Below the pieces are notes generated by a model that did not search any database, had not been told where the DNA came from, and saw only the letters and a list, made by a program, of their open reading frames with translations. From Anaerolineae bacterium (GTDB taxonomy: Bacteria; Chloroflexota; Anaerolineae; Aggregatilineales; Aggregatilineaceae), in contig JAFGJA010000222.1 of NCBI GenBank assembly GCA_016929355.1, forward strand, positions 1 to 6,906: DNA of 6,906 nt, given 5' to 3'. Each line of letters begins with the position of its first letter. Positions within the stretch are counted from its first letter, which is position 1. This document shows positions 1 to 6,339 of the stretch, piece by piece. The translations under genes were made by a program, and so were the position numbers.

Positions 1-159
1 CATACGCTCGTGAATCGCTTCCATCTGCGCCTGTCCAGCGCCGCCCATGCCCACCCCCGCGAAGCTAGCGAATATCTCTTATTGGACTGCACGCAGCCTG
101 TCCGCGCGGCGAACGAACTGCTGCCCCATCTCGGCAGCGTGTTTGATGACGAAACGTAG
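1..159 (+). CDS. C-terminal fragment of an unidentified protein (5' end outside window)
   Basis: Reading frame 1 is open from the first base of the window to a TAG at 157-159, giving 52 residues that end in GSVFDDET. It has no visible start, so the gene begins to the left of the window. The codons look used: most third positions are G or C, as in the trp genes, and the composition is that of a soluble, partly helical protein tail (a segment EYLLLDCTQPVRAANELLPH at about residues 25-44). There is no membrane segment or motif that I recognise, and I do not assign a function. The gene is convergent with trpA, with 92 nt between the two stop codons, so it is not part of the trp operon. The main doubt is that 52 codons of open frame in GC-rich DNA can arise by chance. 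Confidence 0.55.
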   Translation, partial: HTLVNRFHLRLSSAAHAHPREASEYLLLDCTQPVRAANELLPHLGSVFDDET

Positions 160-169
160 AGAAGCCGCC

Positions 170-194
170 AGGGAGGGTTTGCAAACCTTCCCCT
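170..194. repeat. GC-rich palindrome between convergent genes
   Basis: GGGAGGGTT (171-179) pairs with AACCTTCCC (184-192) around a TGCA loop, with a single G-T wobble. The centre GTTTGCAAAC is a perfect palindrome. It lies between the ends of the plus-strand gene and trpA. Neither strand has a T-run right after the stem, so it is not a classical intrinsic terminator, although it could slow polymerase or block 3' exonucleases for both transcripts. Read on the minus strand (GTAGGGGAAGGTTTGCAAACC...) it resembles interspersed GTAGGGGCGGGTTTGCAAACCCG-type palindromes that I associate with Chloroflexota and other GC-rich bacteria. That family link is from memory and unverified. Confidence 0.6.
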
Positions 195-226
195 ACAAAT
201 CACCGCCCTGCTACGATGGTTTTTTG

Positions 227-256
227 TCTGCGTTTATCCGCGTGAATCTGCTTAAT
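227..256. repeat. Degenerate 10-bp tandem repeat (three units) overlapping the trpA stop
   Basis: Three consecutive 10-mers, TCTGCGTTTA, TCCGCGTGAA and TCTGCTTAAT, share the pattern TCYGCKTnna. The third unit contains the trpA stop codon (TAA on the minus strand). Short strings of this kind (tctgcgt-ttatccgcgtgaatctgc) occur as scattered intergenic repeats in several bacterial genomes as far as I recall. With only three imperfect units the assignment is tentative. No function is evident. Confidence 0.4.
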
Positions 257-1046
257 CCAACGCCTGCCGCAGACGCGCCGCCAGATCGCGCACCGCACTA
301 ACACTCTCGCCCCCGGCCCGCACTAACGCGCTGCCGACGATGAAACCGTCCATGATTTCGCTCATCATCCGCGCCTGCTCCGGTTGGCTGATGCCAAAGC
401 CCATCACAAGCGGCTGATCGGTTTGCGCCCGGACCCGCGCTACGAAATCACGCAGATCGGGCGGTAGATCAGTGCGCGCGCCAGTCACGCCCGTGACCGA
501 GACAAGGTAGATAAACCCGTTGGCGCGTTCGGCCACCAGCGCGATCCGCTCGGCATTGCTGGTCGGCGCGAGGAAAAAGATCAGCGCCAACCCTGCCTGC
601 GCGCAGGCTTCCCCAACTAAGGCCGCTTCTTCCGGCGGGAGATCAGGCAGGATCAGGCCATTGGCTCCGGCGGCTTTAGCATCACGTACAAACGCCTCCA
701 CACCATAGGCCAGTACCGGATTCAGATAGCCCATGAGCAGCATGGGTTGATCCACGCCACGATCCCGTAAGGTGCGTACTGCTTCGATGCAGCGTTTGAC
801 CGTGATCCCGTTTTCCAGCGCGACTTGCGTTGCCGCCTGGATGGTCGGCCCATCCGCGAGCGGATCGCTGAACGGCATCCCGATCTCGAAACCATCAACA
901 CCCGCCTCCGCCATTGCCAGGATTGCATCCAGCGAGTCGTCATAGGTCGGGTAGCCGATGGGGTAGTACGGCAAAAACGCGGCGCGATTCTGCGCTTTGG
1001 CCGCAGCGAACATCGCCGCGATTGATTCCAGTCCAGTTTTAACCAT
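252..1046 (-). CDS. trpA: Tryptophan synthase alpha subunit
   Basis: TrpA cleaves indole-3-glycerol phosphate to indole and glyceraldehyde 3-phosphate in the cytoplasm and passes indole to TrpB through a tunnel in the alpha2-beta2 complex. The 264-residue TIM-barrel protein matches the family's usual length of about 265-270. The signature FEIGMPFSDPLADGPTIQ (53-70) carries both catalytic acids, Glu54 and Asp65 (equivalents of Salmonella Glu49 and Asp60). MGYLNP (105-110), LPDLPPEE (133-140) and the TGVTGAR loop (185-191) are present, and GFGIS (216-220) with GSALV (238-242) forms the phosphate site. The frame stays open upstream to 1289, but the extra 81 residues are arginine- and tryptophan-rich shadow of the upstream gene. 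The ATG at 1046 has a good Shine-Dalgarno and gives the normal N-terminus (MVKTGLESI). The start overlaps the preceding gene by 8 nt, so translation is probably coupled. It is the last gene of the operon. Confidence 0.97.
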   Translation of the reverse strand: MVKTGLESIAAMFAAAKAQNRAAFLPYYPIGYPTYDDSLDAILAMAEAGVDGFEIGMPFSDPLADGPTIQAATQVALENGITVKRCIEAVRTLRDRGVDQPMLLMGYLNPVLAYGVEAFVRDAKAAGANGLILPDLPPEEAALVGEACAQAGLALIFFLAPTSNAERIALVAERANGFIYLVSVTGVTGARTDLPPDLRDFVARVRAQTDQPLVMGFGISQPEQARMMSEIMDGFIVGSALVRAGGESVSAVRDLAARLRQALD

Positions 1047-1839
1047 GCGTTTGCTTCTCCTCAAAGCGCGCCAGGGCCAACACCCCCACGCGCGTGATTT
1101 CATGCGCCACATGCACCCGCTGCCGCCAGATGTCAGGCGATTGATCATACTGCGCCGCCATTGCGGATCGCGTCTCCGCATCGGCAACAGTATCACGAAA
1201 TTGGTCGGGCGTTTCCCAGGCCAGGCCATCCACGGCAACGTACTCAACGGTGTAACCCGCGTGATGCAGCAGCAACGGCCACGCCGCATCCACTGCCCAA
1301 CCCCAGGTGGGGGTCGCGTGCTGTATCAGATATTCAGTCGCGCGGCGGCTCAACCCCCGCGATCCCGCCCCGAAATCGATCACCTCATGGTCGGAATCAA
1401 GGTCAAGTAACTGCGAAAAAGTCATGTTGAAGATATTTTCGGTTTCGATCATGCAGCGCGGGTGAGTAGCCCATGCTTGATCAGTGCGTCCGGTGATCAG
1501 ACAATCAACCTGAGTTATATGATCTACTGTACGTTGTAATTCGTCAGGAAACCGTTCCAACCAGTGCAGCAGTCGATCAAAGTCGCAGTAGTGGATCGCG
1601 GCAAAATTCAGGCCGCTCGCCAGCGCGTTTTGCACGGCATGATGCCGCCCGCCATACCAATCATCGCCGGAGATAATGGATACGCCGGGGTGATCGATCA
1701 ACGCGCTGACATCGCTCCCCGCATCAGGGGGCACAACGACGAAGATACCCGCGTACAGCGCGGTCAAATCGTCGATCATACGCAGCGCGCGATTTAATTC
1801 GCCGCGTGGATGCCACGTCGCAGCCAGTGCTACGGTCAC
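1039..1839 (-). CDS. Uncharacterised protein, GT-A glycosyltransferase-like, between trpB and trpA
   Basis: This is a 266-residue soluble protein with no signal peptide or membrane helix. The layout resembles a GT-A-fold nucleotide-sugar transferase. There is an N-terminal strand VALAATWHP, a second hydrophobic strand GIFVVVPPDAG (31-41), then VSIISGDDWYGGRHHAVQNAL (53-73). An AAIHYCDFDRLLHW strand-turn follows, whose DFD (86-88) sits where a metal-binding DxD would be. A C-terminal WAVDAAWPLLLHHAGYTVEYV block (181-201) recalls the acid-plus-amphipathic-helix region of family 2 transferases. The assignment rests on pattern only, so I give no substrate. The GTG start at 1839 overlaps the trpB stop (GTGA, 4 nt) and the TAA at 1039 lies inside the trpA start, so it is locked into the operon by coupling on both sides. 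It has no place in the known tryptophan pathway. Real coding is well supported by the coupling, the length and the coherent protein; the function is weak. Confidence 0.85.
   Translation of the reverse strand: MTVALAATWHPRGELNRALRMIDDLTALYAGIFVVVPPDAGSDVSALIDHPGVSIISGDDWYGGRHHAVQNALASGLNFAAIHYCDFDRLLHWLERFPDELQRTVDHITQVDCLITGRTDQAWATHPRCMIETENIFNMTFSQLLDLDSDHEVIDFGAGSRGLSRRATEYLIQHATPTWGWAVDAAWPLLLHHAGYTVEYVAVDGLAWETPDQFRDTVADAETRSAMAAQYDQSPDIWRQRVHVAHEITRVGVLALARFEEKQTHG
1056..1062 (-). promoter_or_regulatory. Ribosome binding site of trpA
   Basis: GAGGAGA on the minus strand lies 9 nt before the ATG at 1046, inside the 3' end of the upstream gene. It decides the trpA start in favour of 1046 over the longer open frame reaching 1289. 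Confidence 0.75.
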
Positions 1840-3068
1840 GCTTCACCGTCCAGTTCGCCACCCAATTCGCTGATCACCGTATCGAGGTCTTTATCGCCAC
1901 GCCCGGAGAGATTGATCAACAGGATCGAATCTTTGGGCATCTGCGGCGCGCGTTTGATCGCTTCGGCAACGGCGTGGGCACTCTCCAACGCGGGGATGAT
2001 ACCCTCTAGCTGGCTCAACATCTGAAACGCTTCCAGCGCTTCATCATCGGTGGCGAAGGTGTAGAAGGCACGTTCAAGCTGGCGCAAGTAGGCGTGTTCG
2101 GGTCCCACCGAGGCGTAATCCAATCCGGCGGAAACGCTGTGCGTATTCATGATTTGCCCATCATCGTCTTGCAGCACAAACGAGCGTGTGCCATGTAGCA
2201 CACCGGGGCGGCCTAGCGCGGGATCGGCAAAGCGGGCCGCATGTGCGCCGCTTTCAATACCGAGTCCGCCCGCCTCCACGCCGATCAAATCCACATTTTC
2301 GTCATTGCGGAAGGCGTGGAACAGGCCAATCGCGTTACTGCCGCCACCAACACATGCCACCGCGACATCCGGCAAGCGCCCGACCTGATCGAGCATTTGC
2401 TGGCGCGCTTCGATGCCGATCACGCTCTGGAATTCGCGCACGATGAACGGGTAGGGATGTGGACCGAGCGCAGAGCCGAGCAGATAGTGTGTCGTGCGGA
2501 CGTTCGTCACCCAGTCGCGGATCGCTTCGTTGATCGCGTCCTTGAGCGTTTTGCTGCCGCTCTCAACGGGCACAACTTCCGCGCCGAGTAATTTCATGCG
2601 GAAGACATTCGGTTTTTGCCGCGCAATATCCACTGTGCCCATATACACATGACATTCCAGGCCGAGCAGGGCGCAGGCCGTCGCCGTCGCTACGCCATGC
2701 TGACCCGCGCCGGTTTCCGCCACGATGCGTTTTTTGCCCATCCGTACCGCTAGCAGCGCCTGACCGAGCGCGTTATTGATCTTGTGCGCGCCGGTATGCG
2801 CTAAATCCTCGCGCTTGAGATAGATTTGCGCGCCGCCGAGCTGTTCTGTCAGGCGTCCCGCATAGGTGAGCGGCGTCGGACGCCCGGTATAGGTCGCTTG
2901 CAGGTTGGCGAACTGCTGCTGAAACGCGGGATCGGCCAGCGCGGTATTAAATGCCTCGATAAGTTCATCCAGCGCGGGGATGAGCGTTTCCGGCACGAAG
3001 CGTCCGCCGTATTCGCCGTAATAGCCGCGTGCGTTGGGGACGGTAGTTTCTAGATTGGGTTGTTGCAT
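1836..3068 (-). CDS. trpB: Tryptophan synthase beta subunit
   Basis: This PLP enzyme condenses indole with L-serine to give tryptophan, as the beta subunit of tryptophan synthase. From the chosen start it has 410 residues, usual for the TrpB1 class. It opens with the family hallmark GYYGEYGGRFVPETLIPALDEL. The PLP Schiff-base lysine is Lys96 in HTGAHKINNALGQ, the catalytic glutamate is Glu118 in AETGAGQHGVATA, and the phosphate-cradle glycines are GGGSNA (241-246). SAGLDYASVGPEH (313-325) and LSGRGDKD (387-394) complete the core. The frame is open upstream to an ATG at 3131, but those first codons lie in the intergenic hairpin repeat. There is also an ATG at 3089. I prefer 3068, which has AAAAGGA 8 nt upstream; at 3089 the AGGA lies 12 nt away. 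The stop overlaps the next gene's GTG, so downstream translation is coupled. Confidence 0.97.
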   Translation of the reverse strand: MQQPNLETTVPNARGYYGEYGGRFVPETLIPALDELIEAFNTALADPAFQQQFANLQATYTGRPTPLTYAGRLTEQLGGAQIYLKREDLAHTGAHKINNALGQALLAVRMGKKRIVAETGAGQHGVATATACALLGLECHVYMGTVDIARQKPNVFRMKLLGAEVVPVESGSKTLKDAINEAIRDWVTNVRTTHYLLGSALGPHPYPFIVREFQSVIGIEARQQMLDQVGRLPDVAVACVGGGSNAIGLFHAFRNDENVDLIGVEAGGLGIESGAHAARFADPALGRPGVLHGTRSFVLQDDDGQIMNTHSVSAGLDYASVGPEHAYLRQLERAFYTFATDDEALEAFQMLSQLEGIIPALESAHAVAEAIKRAPQMPKDSILLINLSGRGDKDLDTVISELGGELDGEA

Positions 3069-3076
3069 CAATTTGT

Positions 3077-3083
3077 TCCTTTT
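3077..3083 (-). promoter_or_regulatory. Ribosome binding site of trpB
   Basis: AAAAGGA on the minus strand is 8 nt before the ATG at 3068. It supports that start over the in-frame ATGs at 3089 and 3131. Because trpB follows a 110-nt gap it cannot rely on coupling to trpF, so it needs its own site. Confidence 0.6.
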
Positions 3084-3105
3084 AGTCATGTTGGAGGTCT
3101 TTCCT

Positions 3106-3145
3106 ACCTCACCCCCCAACCCCCTCTCCAAGCACGGAGAGGGGG
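3106..3145. repeat. Hairpin repeat, copy A, in the trpF-trpB gap
   Basis: ACCTCACCCCCCAA leads into a perfect 10-bp stem, CCCCCTCTCC (3120-3129) with GGAGAGGGGG (3136-3145), and a 6-nt AAGCAC loop. The leader and stem match copies B and C near 6239-6339, while the loop differs, as expected for an interspersed palindromic (REP-like) element. Copies like this are typical of Chloroflexota and some cyanobacterial genomes in my recollection. It is transcribed within the operon. There is no U-tract after the stem, so termination is not expected; a role in mRNA processing or stability is possible. Confidence 0.85.
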
Positions 3146-3178
3146 AGGCAGGTCATGGAATAGTTTCTGCTACTGGTA

Positions 3179-4333
3179 TTATGTTCCGACAATCGCGCTG
3201 CGGCGTTCCATCATCACGACATCGCGCCACACGCCATCCATCTGCCCGATGCGTTCGCGGATGCCCACTTCGCGGAAGCCACACGCTTTATGTAAGCCGA
3301 TGCTGGTGACATTTTCAGGGAAAATACCCGTTTGCAGTGTCCAGATTCCGGCGGTTTCAGACGCATCCACCAGCGCCTTGAGCAGCGCCTTGCCAATGCC
3401 CCGCCCGCGTGCAGTAGGCGCGATATAGATGCTGTTTTCGGCCACACCACCATAGACGCAGCGATCCGAAACCCGACTCAGCGCCGCCCAACCTAAGACC
3501 TGATCACCATCCCGCGCGACTAAACGACAATCGGCGCGGTGGGCGCGATCCCAGGTGTCATAAGCGGGCACGTCAGTTTCAAAGGTCGCGTTTTGGGTAG
3601 CGATACCTGCCGCATAAATCGCGGCGACCTGCGGCCAGTCGTCGGGCTGCATGGCGTCAATGATGTAAGCGGGTCGACTCCCGTTTTGCGCTGCCTGGAT
3701 GAAGGCGATCACGCGATCCCGATCTTTGACACCGGGGACGCTTTCCACGCCGCTCGCCACATCGACCCCCCAGGGATGGATCGCACGCACACGATTCGTG
3801 ACATTGTCCGGTTTGAGTCCTCCGGCTAACATCAAACGCGGTGTGAGGTCTTTGAGCGCCAAAGCCACTTCGATACTCGCTTCTTCGCCCGTGCCGCCGT
3901 AGAGCGCCTCGTGATAGGCATCGAGCAGCAGCGCGGGCAGGCGATCATCTTCCGGCGCAAACCGCAGAAACATCTCGGCCAATTTGAGCGCTTCATCGAG
4001 ATTCTGCGGGCGGATCGCTTTGATTCCGCGTCCCTTGAGCGAAGCGAGCGTTTCCGGTGTTTCGTAACCGCTCAGTTGCGCCGCATCTAACCCCGCAATG
4101 TCGATGATCTCGGCTAGAGTCTCGGTGGTTTCGTTGACGAAGACGCCGATCAGCACCGGGCATTGCTCGCCCAATTCAGCGCGCAGCCCATCGGTGATCG
4201 CGCGCGCGGCGTCCGGTTCGAGCGAACGCGGACTCGGCGGGTAGAAATTCAGGCCGAGCATATCCGCGCCCGCCTCGGCACACAGCAGCGCATCTTCAAG
4301 CGTTTTCACACCACAAACTTTGACACGAGTCAT
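3179..4333 (-). CDS. trpF: Phosphoribosylanthranilate isomerase fused to a GNAT N-acetyltransferase
   Basis: This 384-residue protein is about 170 residues longer than a normal TrpF. Residues 1-213 are the isomerase, which turns N-(5'-phosphoribosyl)anthranilate into CdRP. VKVCGVK carries the catalytic Cys7, GVFVNE is at 63-68, LLLDAYHEALYGGTG carries the catalytic Asp138, and AGGLKPDNV (170-178) with GVDVASGVES (189-198) forms the phosphate site. The usual QLHGDE is QLSGYE here. After a linker of only about 8 residues, residues 222-379 form a GNAT domain of the phosphinothricin/methionine-sulfoximine acetyltransferase type. It has the opening strand AYIIDAMQPDDWPQVAAIY, NATFET (248-253), VAENSIYIAPTARGRGIGKALL with the acetyl-CoA loop RGRGIG (309-314), and NVTSIGLHKACGF (341-353). 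No stop codon separates the domains. The internal ATG at Met228 would delete the first GNAT strand, so a true fusion is likelier than two genes. The start has GAGGA 9 nt upstream and lies 2 nt after trpC. The GNAT substrate is unknown. Confidence 0.93.
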   Translation of the reverse strand: MTRVKVCGVKTLEDALLCAEAGADMLGLNFYPPSPRSLEPDAARAITDGLRAELGEQCPVLIGVFVNETTETLAEIIDIAGLDAAQLSGYETPETLASLKGRGIKAIRPQNLDEALKLAEMFLRFAPEDDRLPALLLDAYHEALYGGTGEEASIEVALALKDLTPRLMLAGGLKPDNVTNRVRAIHPWGVDVASGVESVPGVKDRDRVIAFIQAAQNGSRPAYIIDAMQPDDWPQVAAIYAAGIATQNATFETDVPAYDTWDRAHRADCRLVARDGDQVLGWAALSRVSDRCVYGGVAENSIYIAPTARGRGIGKALLKALVDASETAGIWTLQTGIFPENVTSIGLHKACGFREVGIRERIGQMDGVWRDVVMMERRSAIVGT

Positions 4334-4335
4334 GG

Positions 4336-5166
4336 TCAGGAGTCCTCGTTAGACTGGATTGGAACCGAACTAAGGGCGCGCACCTGCGCCGCCACGCTGC
4401 CCGATTTTACCAGCGATTCGCCCACGAGCACGGCCCGCGCGCCGACCTGCGCCATCCGTTGCACATCCTCGGCGGTGAAGATACCGCTTTCCGCAACCAA
4501 TGTCACCGAGTCGGGCATCTGCGCGGCCAGGCGCGCTGTCGTGTTGAGGTCTACATTGAACGTTTTGAGATCGCGGTTATTCACGCCGAGCAGGACCGGA
4601 TTGATCTTGAGCGCGCGTTCGAGTTCGGCTTCGTTATGCACTTCAACCAGCGCGGTCATGCCGAGATCAGTGATTAGCGCGTAGAGATCGGCTAACTGCG
4701 CGTCGTCCAACGCGGCGACGATCAGCAGGATCGCATCGGCTCCGGCGGCGCGGCCCTCATACACCTGATAGGGATCGATCACAAAGTCTTTGCGCAAAAC
4801 CGGCACATCCACCGCATTTTTCACGGCAGTGAGATAGAGTAAATGACCCTGGAAAAATTGCTCATCAGTCAGCACCGAGATCGCCGCTGCCCCGTTTTGC
4901 GCGTAAATCATGCCCAATGACACCGGCTCGAAGTCCGCGATCAAGACGCCTTTCGAGGGCGAAGCGTGTTTGACCTCCGCGATCAGAGCGACAGTAGCGC
5001 GGCGCACGGCGGCTCGCATATCGCGCGGAGCGGAAGCCTCAGACGCCTGAGATTTGAGCGTTTCCACGCTCACGCTCACCTTGCGCGCCGCGATCTCCTC
5101 GACCTTGTGATCGAGAATCTTATCGAGCACCGTCTGCGTGCGGATAAACGGCGTACTACTACCCAT
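4336..5166 (-). CDS. trpC: Indole-3-glycerol phosphate synthase
   Basis: TrpC closes the pyrrole ring, converting CdRP to indole-3-glycerol phosphate with loss of CO2 and water. The single-domain protein has 276 residues, close to the usual 255-270, and is not fused to TrpF as in enterobacteria. All the key residues known from the Sulfolobus enzyme can be placed: Glu64, Lys66 and Ser69 in IAEVKHASPSKG; the general-acid lysine Lys126 in PVLRKDFVIDPYQVYE; Glu175 in LVEVH; Asn196 in GVNNRDLKTF; and Ser227 in VAESGI. SVLTDEQFFQG (97-107) is the mobile loop after beta2. The ATG at 5166 sits 8 nt inside the end of trpD, with AGGAG at 5177-5181 as its ribosome site 10 nt upstream. The TGA lies 2 nt before the trpF start, so trpD, trpC and trpF are probably translated as a coupled series. 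Confidence 0.97.
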   Translation of the reverse strand: MGSSTPFIRTQTVLDKILDHKVEEIAARKVSVSVETLKSQASEASAPRDMRAAVRRATVALIAEVKHASPSKGVLIADFEPVSLGMIYAQNGAAAISVLTDEQFFQGHLLYLTAVKNAVDVPVLRKDFVIDPYQVYEGRAAGADAILLIVAALDDAQLADLYALITDLGMTALVEVHNEAELERALKINPVLLGVNNRDLKTFNVDLNTTARLAAQMPDSVTLVAESGIFTAEDVQRMAQVGARAVLVGESLVKSGSVAAQVRALSSVPIQSNEDS

Positions 5167-6217
5167 TCGCGCCTAACTCCTGGCTGTAGGCGATCAGCGC
5201 GTCGAGCTTCGCCAACGCCTGACCGCTATCAATGATGGATGCCGCCAGCGCGATCCCGTCCTTGAAATCGTCTGCTTTGCCCGCCGTGACCAGCGCCGCA
5301 CCCGCATTGAGCAGAATCACTTCCCGTTTAGCGGAGTTAACCTCGCCGCTCAAAATACCGCGCAGAATCGCCGCATTTTCGGGCGCATCACCACCCTGCA
5401 AAGCGGAGATATGCGCCGCGTTCAAACCCAATTCGAGCGGATTCAGATCATAGGTGCGGACCTCGCCCGCTTCGTAATGACTGACACGATTCGGGCCGGT
5501 GGTGGTGAATTCGTCCAGGTTGCCGTAACCGCAGACCACAATCGCGGATTTTGCGCCGAGCGCACCGAGAACATTCGCCAGAAATTCGGTCAAATCCGGT
5601 GTGAAGACGCCCATCAATTGCCGCTTGGCTCCGGCGGGATTGGTGAGCGGGCCGAGAATATTAAAGATCGTGCGGACCTTCAACTGACGACGCGGGCCGA
5701 TGGCGTATTTCATGGCAGGATGCAGCTTGGGCGCGAACAGGAAGCCGATCCCGATTTCATCCACACATTGCCCGACCTGCTCCGGCGTCAGATCGAGATT
5801 CACGCCGAGTTCGCCCAACACATCGGCGCTGCCACACTTGCTCGATGCGGCGCGATTGCCGTGTTTGGCGATGCGCACGCCCGCCCCTGCTGCGACAAAT
5901 GCCGTCGTCGTGCTGATATTGAATGTCCCGGAAGCATCACCGCCCGTGCCGCAGGTATCGAGCAGGTTGGCAGCATCGCTGGTTGTAGGAACCTGCACCG
6001 CATTGGCCCGCATGGCGCGCGCGCTGCCGAGGATTTCGGCTTCGGTTTCGCCCTTCATGCGCAGCCCCATCAAATATGCGCCGATCTGCGCTTCGGTAGC
6101 GCCACCGGTCATGATCTGGTTCATGACGGTTTCGGCTTCATGATCCCGCAAATGTCCAAACCGGCTGATAATGTCGATAGCGCGTTGGATGGTGATCAAA
6201 GGTGTATCGGTTGTCAT
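5159..6217 (-). CDS. trpD: Anthranilate phosphoribosyltransferase
   Basis: TrpD transfers phosphoribose from PRPP to anthranilate, giving N-(5'-phosphoribosyl)anthranilate. The 352-residue protein is the normal length for a stand-alone TrpD, unfused to TrpG. It has the helical N-terminal domain with GAYLMGLRMKGET (46-58), then the PRPP loop DTCGTGGDASGTFNIST (87-103). The anthranilate and ribose site is KHGNRAASSKCGSADVL (118-134). GPRRQLKVRTIFNILGPLTNP (174-194) bears the conserved arginine, and the Mg-binding acidic pair is Asp235-Glu236 in GNLDEFTTTGP. The ATG at 6217 has AAAGGGA 6 nt upstream, and no coding block precedes it. It is separated from trpG by 131 nt of repeat-bearing spacer, so unlike the genes after it trpD starts a new translational block. 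Confidence 0.97.
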   Translation of the reverse strand: MTTDTPLITIQRAIDIISRFGHLRDHEAETVMNQIMTGGATEAQIGAYLMGLRMKGETEAEILGSARAMRANAVQVPTTSDAANLLDTCGTGGDASGTFNISTTTAFVAAGAGVRIAKHGNRAASSKCGSADVLGELGVNLDLTPEQVGQCVDEIGIGFLFAPKLHPAMKYAIGPRRQLKVRTIFNILGPLTNPAGAKRQLMGVFTPDLTEFLANVLGALGAKSAIVVCGYGNLDEFTTTGPNRVSHYEAGEVRTYDLNPLELGLNAAHISALQGGDAPENAAILRGILSGEVNSAKREVILLNAGAALVTAGKADDFKDGIALAASIIDSGQALAKLDALIAYSQELGANG

Positions 6218-6223
6218 GGTTAT

Positions 6224-6230
6224 TCCCTTT
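6224..6230 (-). promoter_or_regulatory. Ribosome binding site of trpD
   Basis: AAAGGGA on the minus strand lies 6 nt before the trpD ATG at 6217. It lies just outside the hairpin repeat that begins at 6239, so the site should stay accessible when the repeat folds. Confidence 0.6.
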
Positions 6231-6238
6231 CAAATTCA

Positions 6239-6279
6239 AACCTCACCCCTAAATCCCCTCTCCACACGCGGAGAGGGGA
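6239..6279. repeat. Hairpin repeat, copy B, in the trpG-trpD gap
   Basis: AACCTCACCCCTAAA is followed by a perfect 10-bp stem, TCCCCTCTCC (6254-6263) with GGAGAGGGGA (6270-6279), around the loop ACACGC. It is in the same orientation as copy A at 3106 and faces copy C. There is no U-tract on the operon strand beyond ATTTAGG, so it is not a convincing terminator. Confidence 0.85.
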
Positions 6280-6298
6280 CTTGACCGCGCACCAGCCT

Positions 6299-6339
6299 CC
6301 CCCTCGCCATGCATGGAGAGGGGGCCGGGGGGTGAGGTT
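6299..6339. repeat. Hairpin repeat, copy C, inverted relative to copy B
   Basis: CCCCCTC (6299-6305) pairs with GAGGGGG (6318-6324). After one G-A mismatch, CCA pairs with TGG around a TGCA loop. The trailing CCGGGGGGTGAGGTT is the reverse complement of the leader of copies A and B. Its last 11 bases (6329-6339) pair exactly with 6239-6249 of copy B. Copies B and C therefore make one 101-bp composite inverted repeat, with two inner hairpins and an outer stem, similar in layout to a BIME. The stretch between the two hairpins (6280-6298) holds nothing I recognise. Confidence 0.82.

Noticed and set aside
1047..1289. 81-codon N-terminal extension of trpA
   Set aside because: The sequence is arginine- and tryptophan-rich and has no counterpart in TrpA. 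It overlaps the real upstream gene, and the ATG at 1046 has a good ribosome site.
997..1410. Plus-strand open frames opposite gene X and trpA
   Set aside because: They are shadow frames of two overlapping minus-strand genes, with low-complexity arginine/histidine/proline-rich products.
3652..3654. Internal ATG (Met228) as a separate start for the GNAT domain
   Set aside because: Starting there would remove the first beta strand of the GNAT fold (AYIIDAM), and no Shine-Dalgarno is seen just upstream. The fused reading is the better explanation.
6239..6339. Hairpins in the trpG-trpD gap as an intrinsic terminator or attenuator
   Set aside because: The stems are strong, but no U-tract follows on the minus strand. 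There is no Trp-rich leader peptide, and the following gene belongs to the same pathway. The sequence matches the repeat at 3106-3145, so an interspersed element explains it better.
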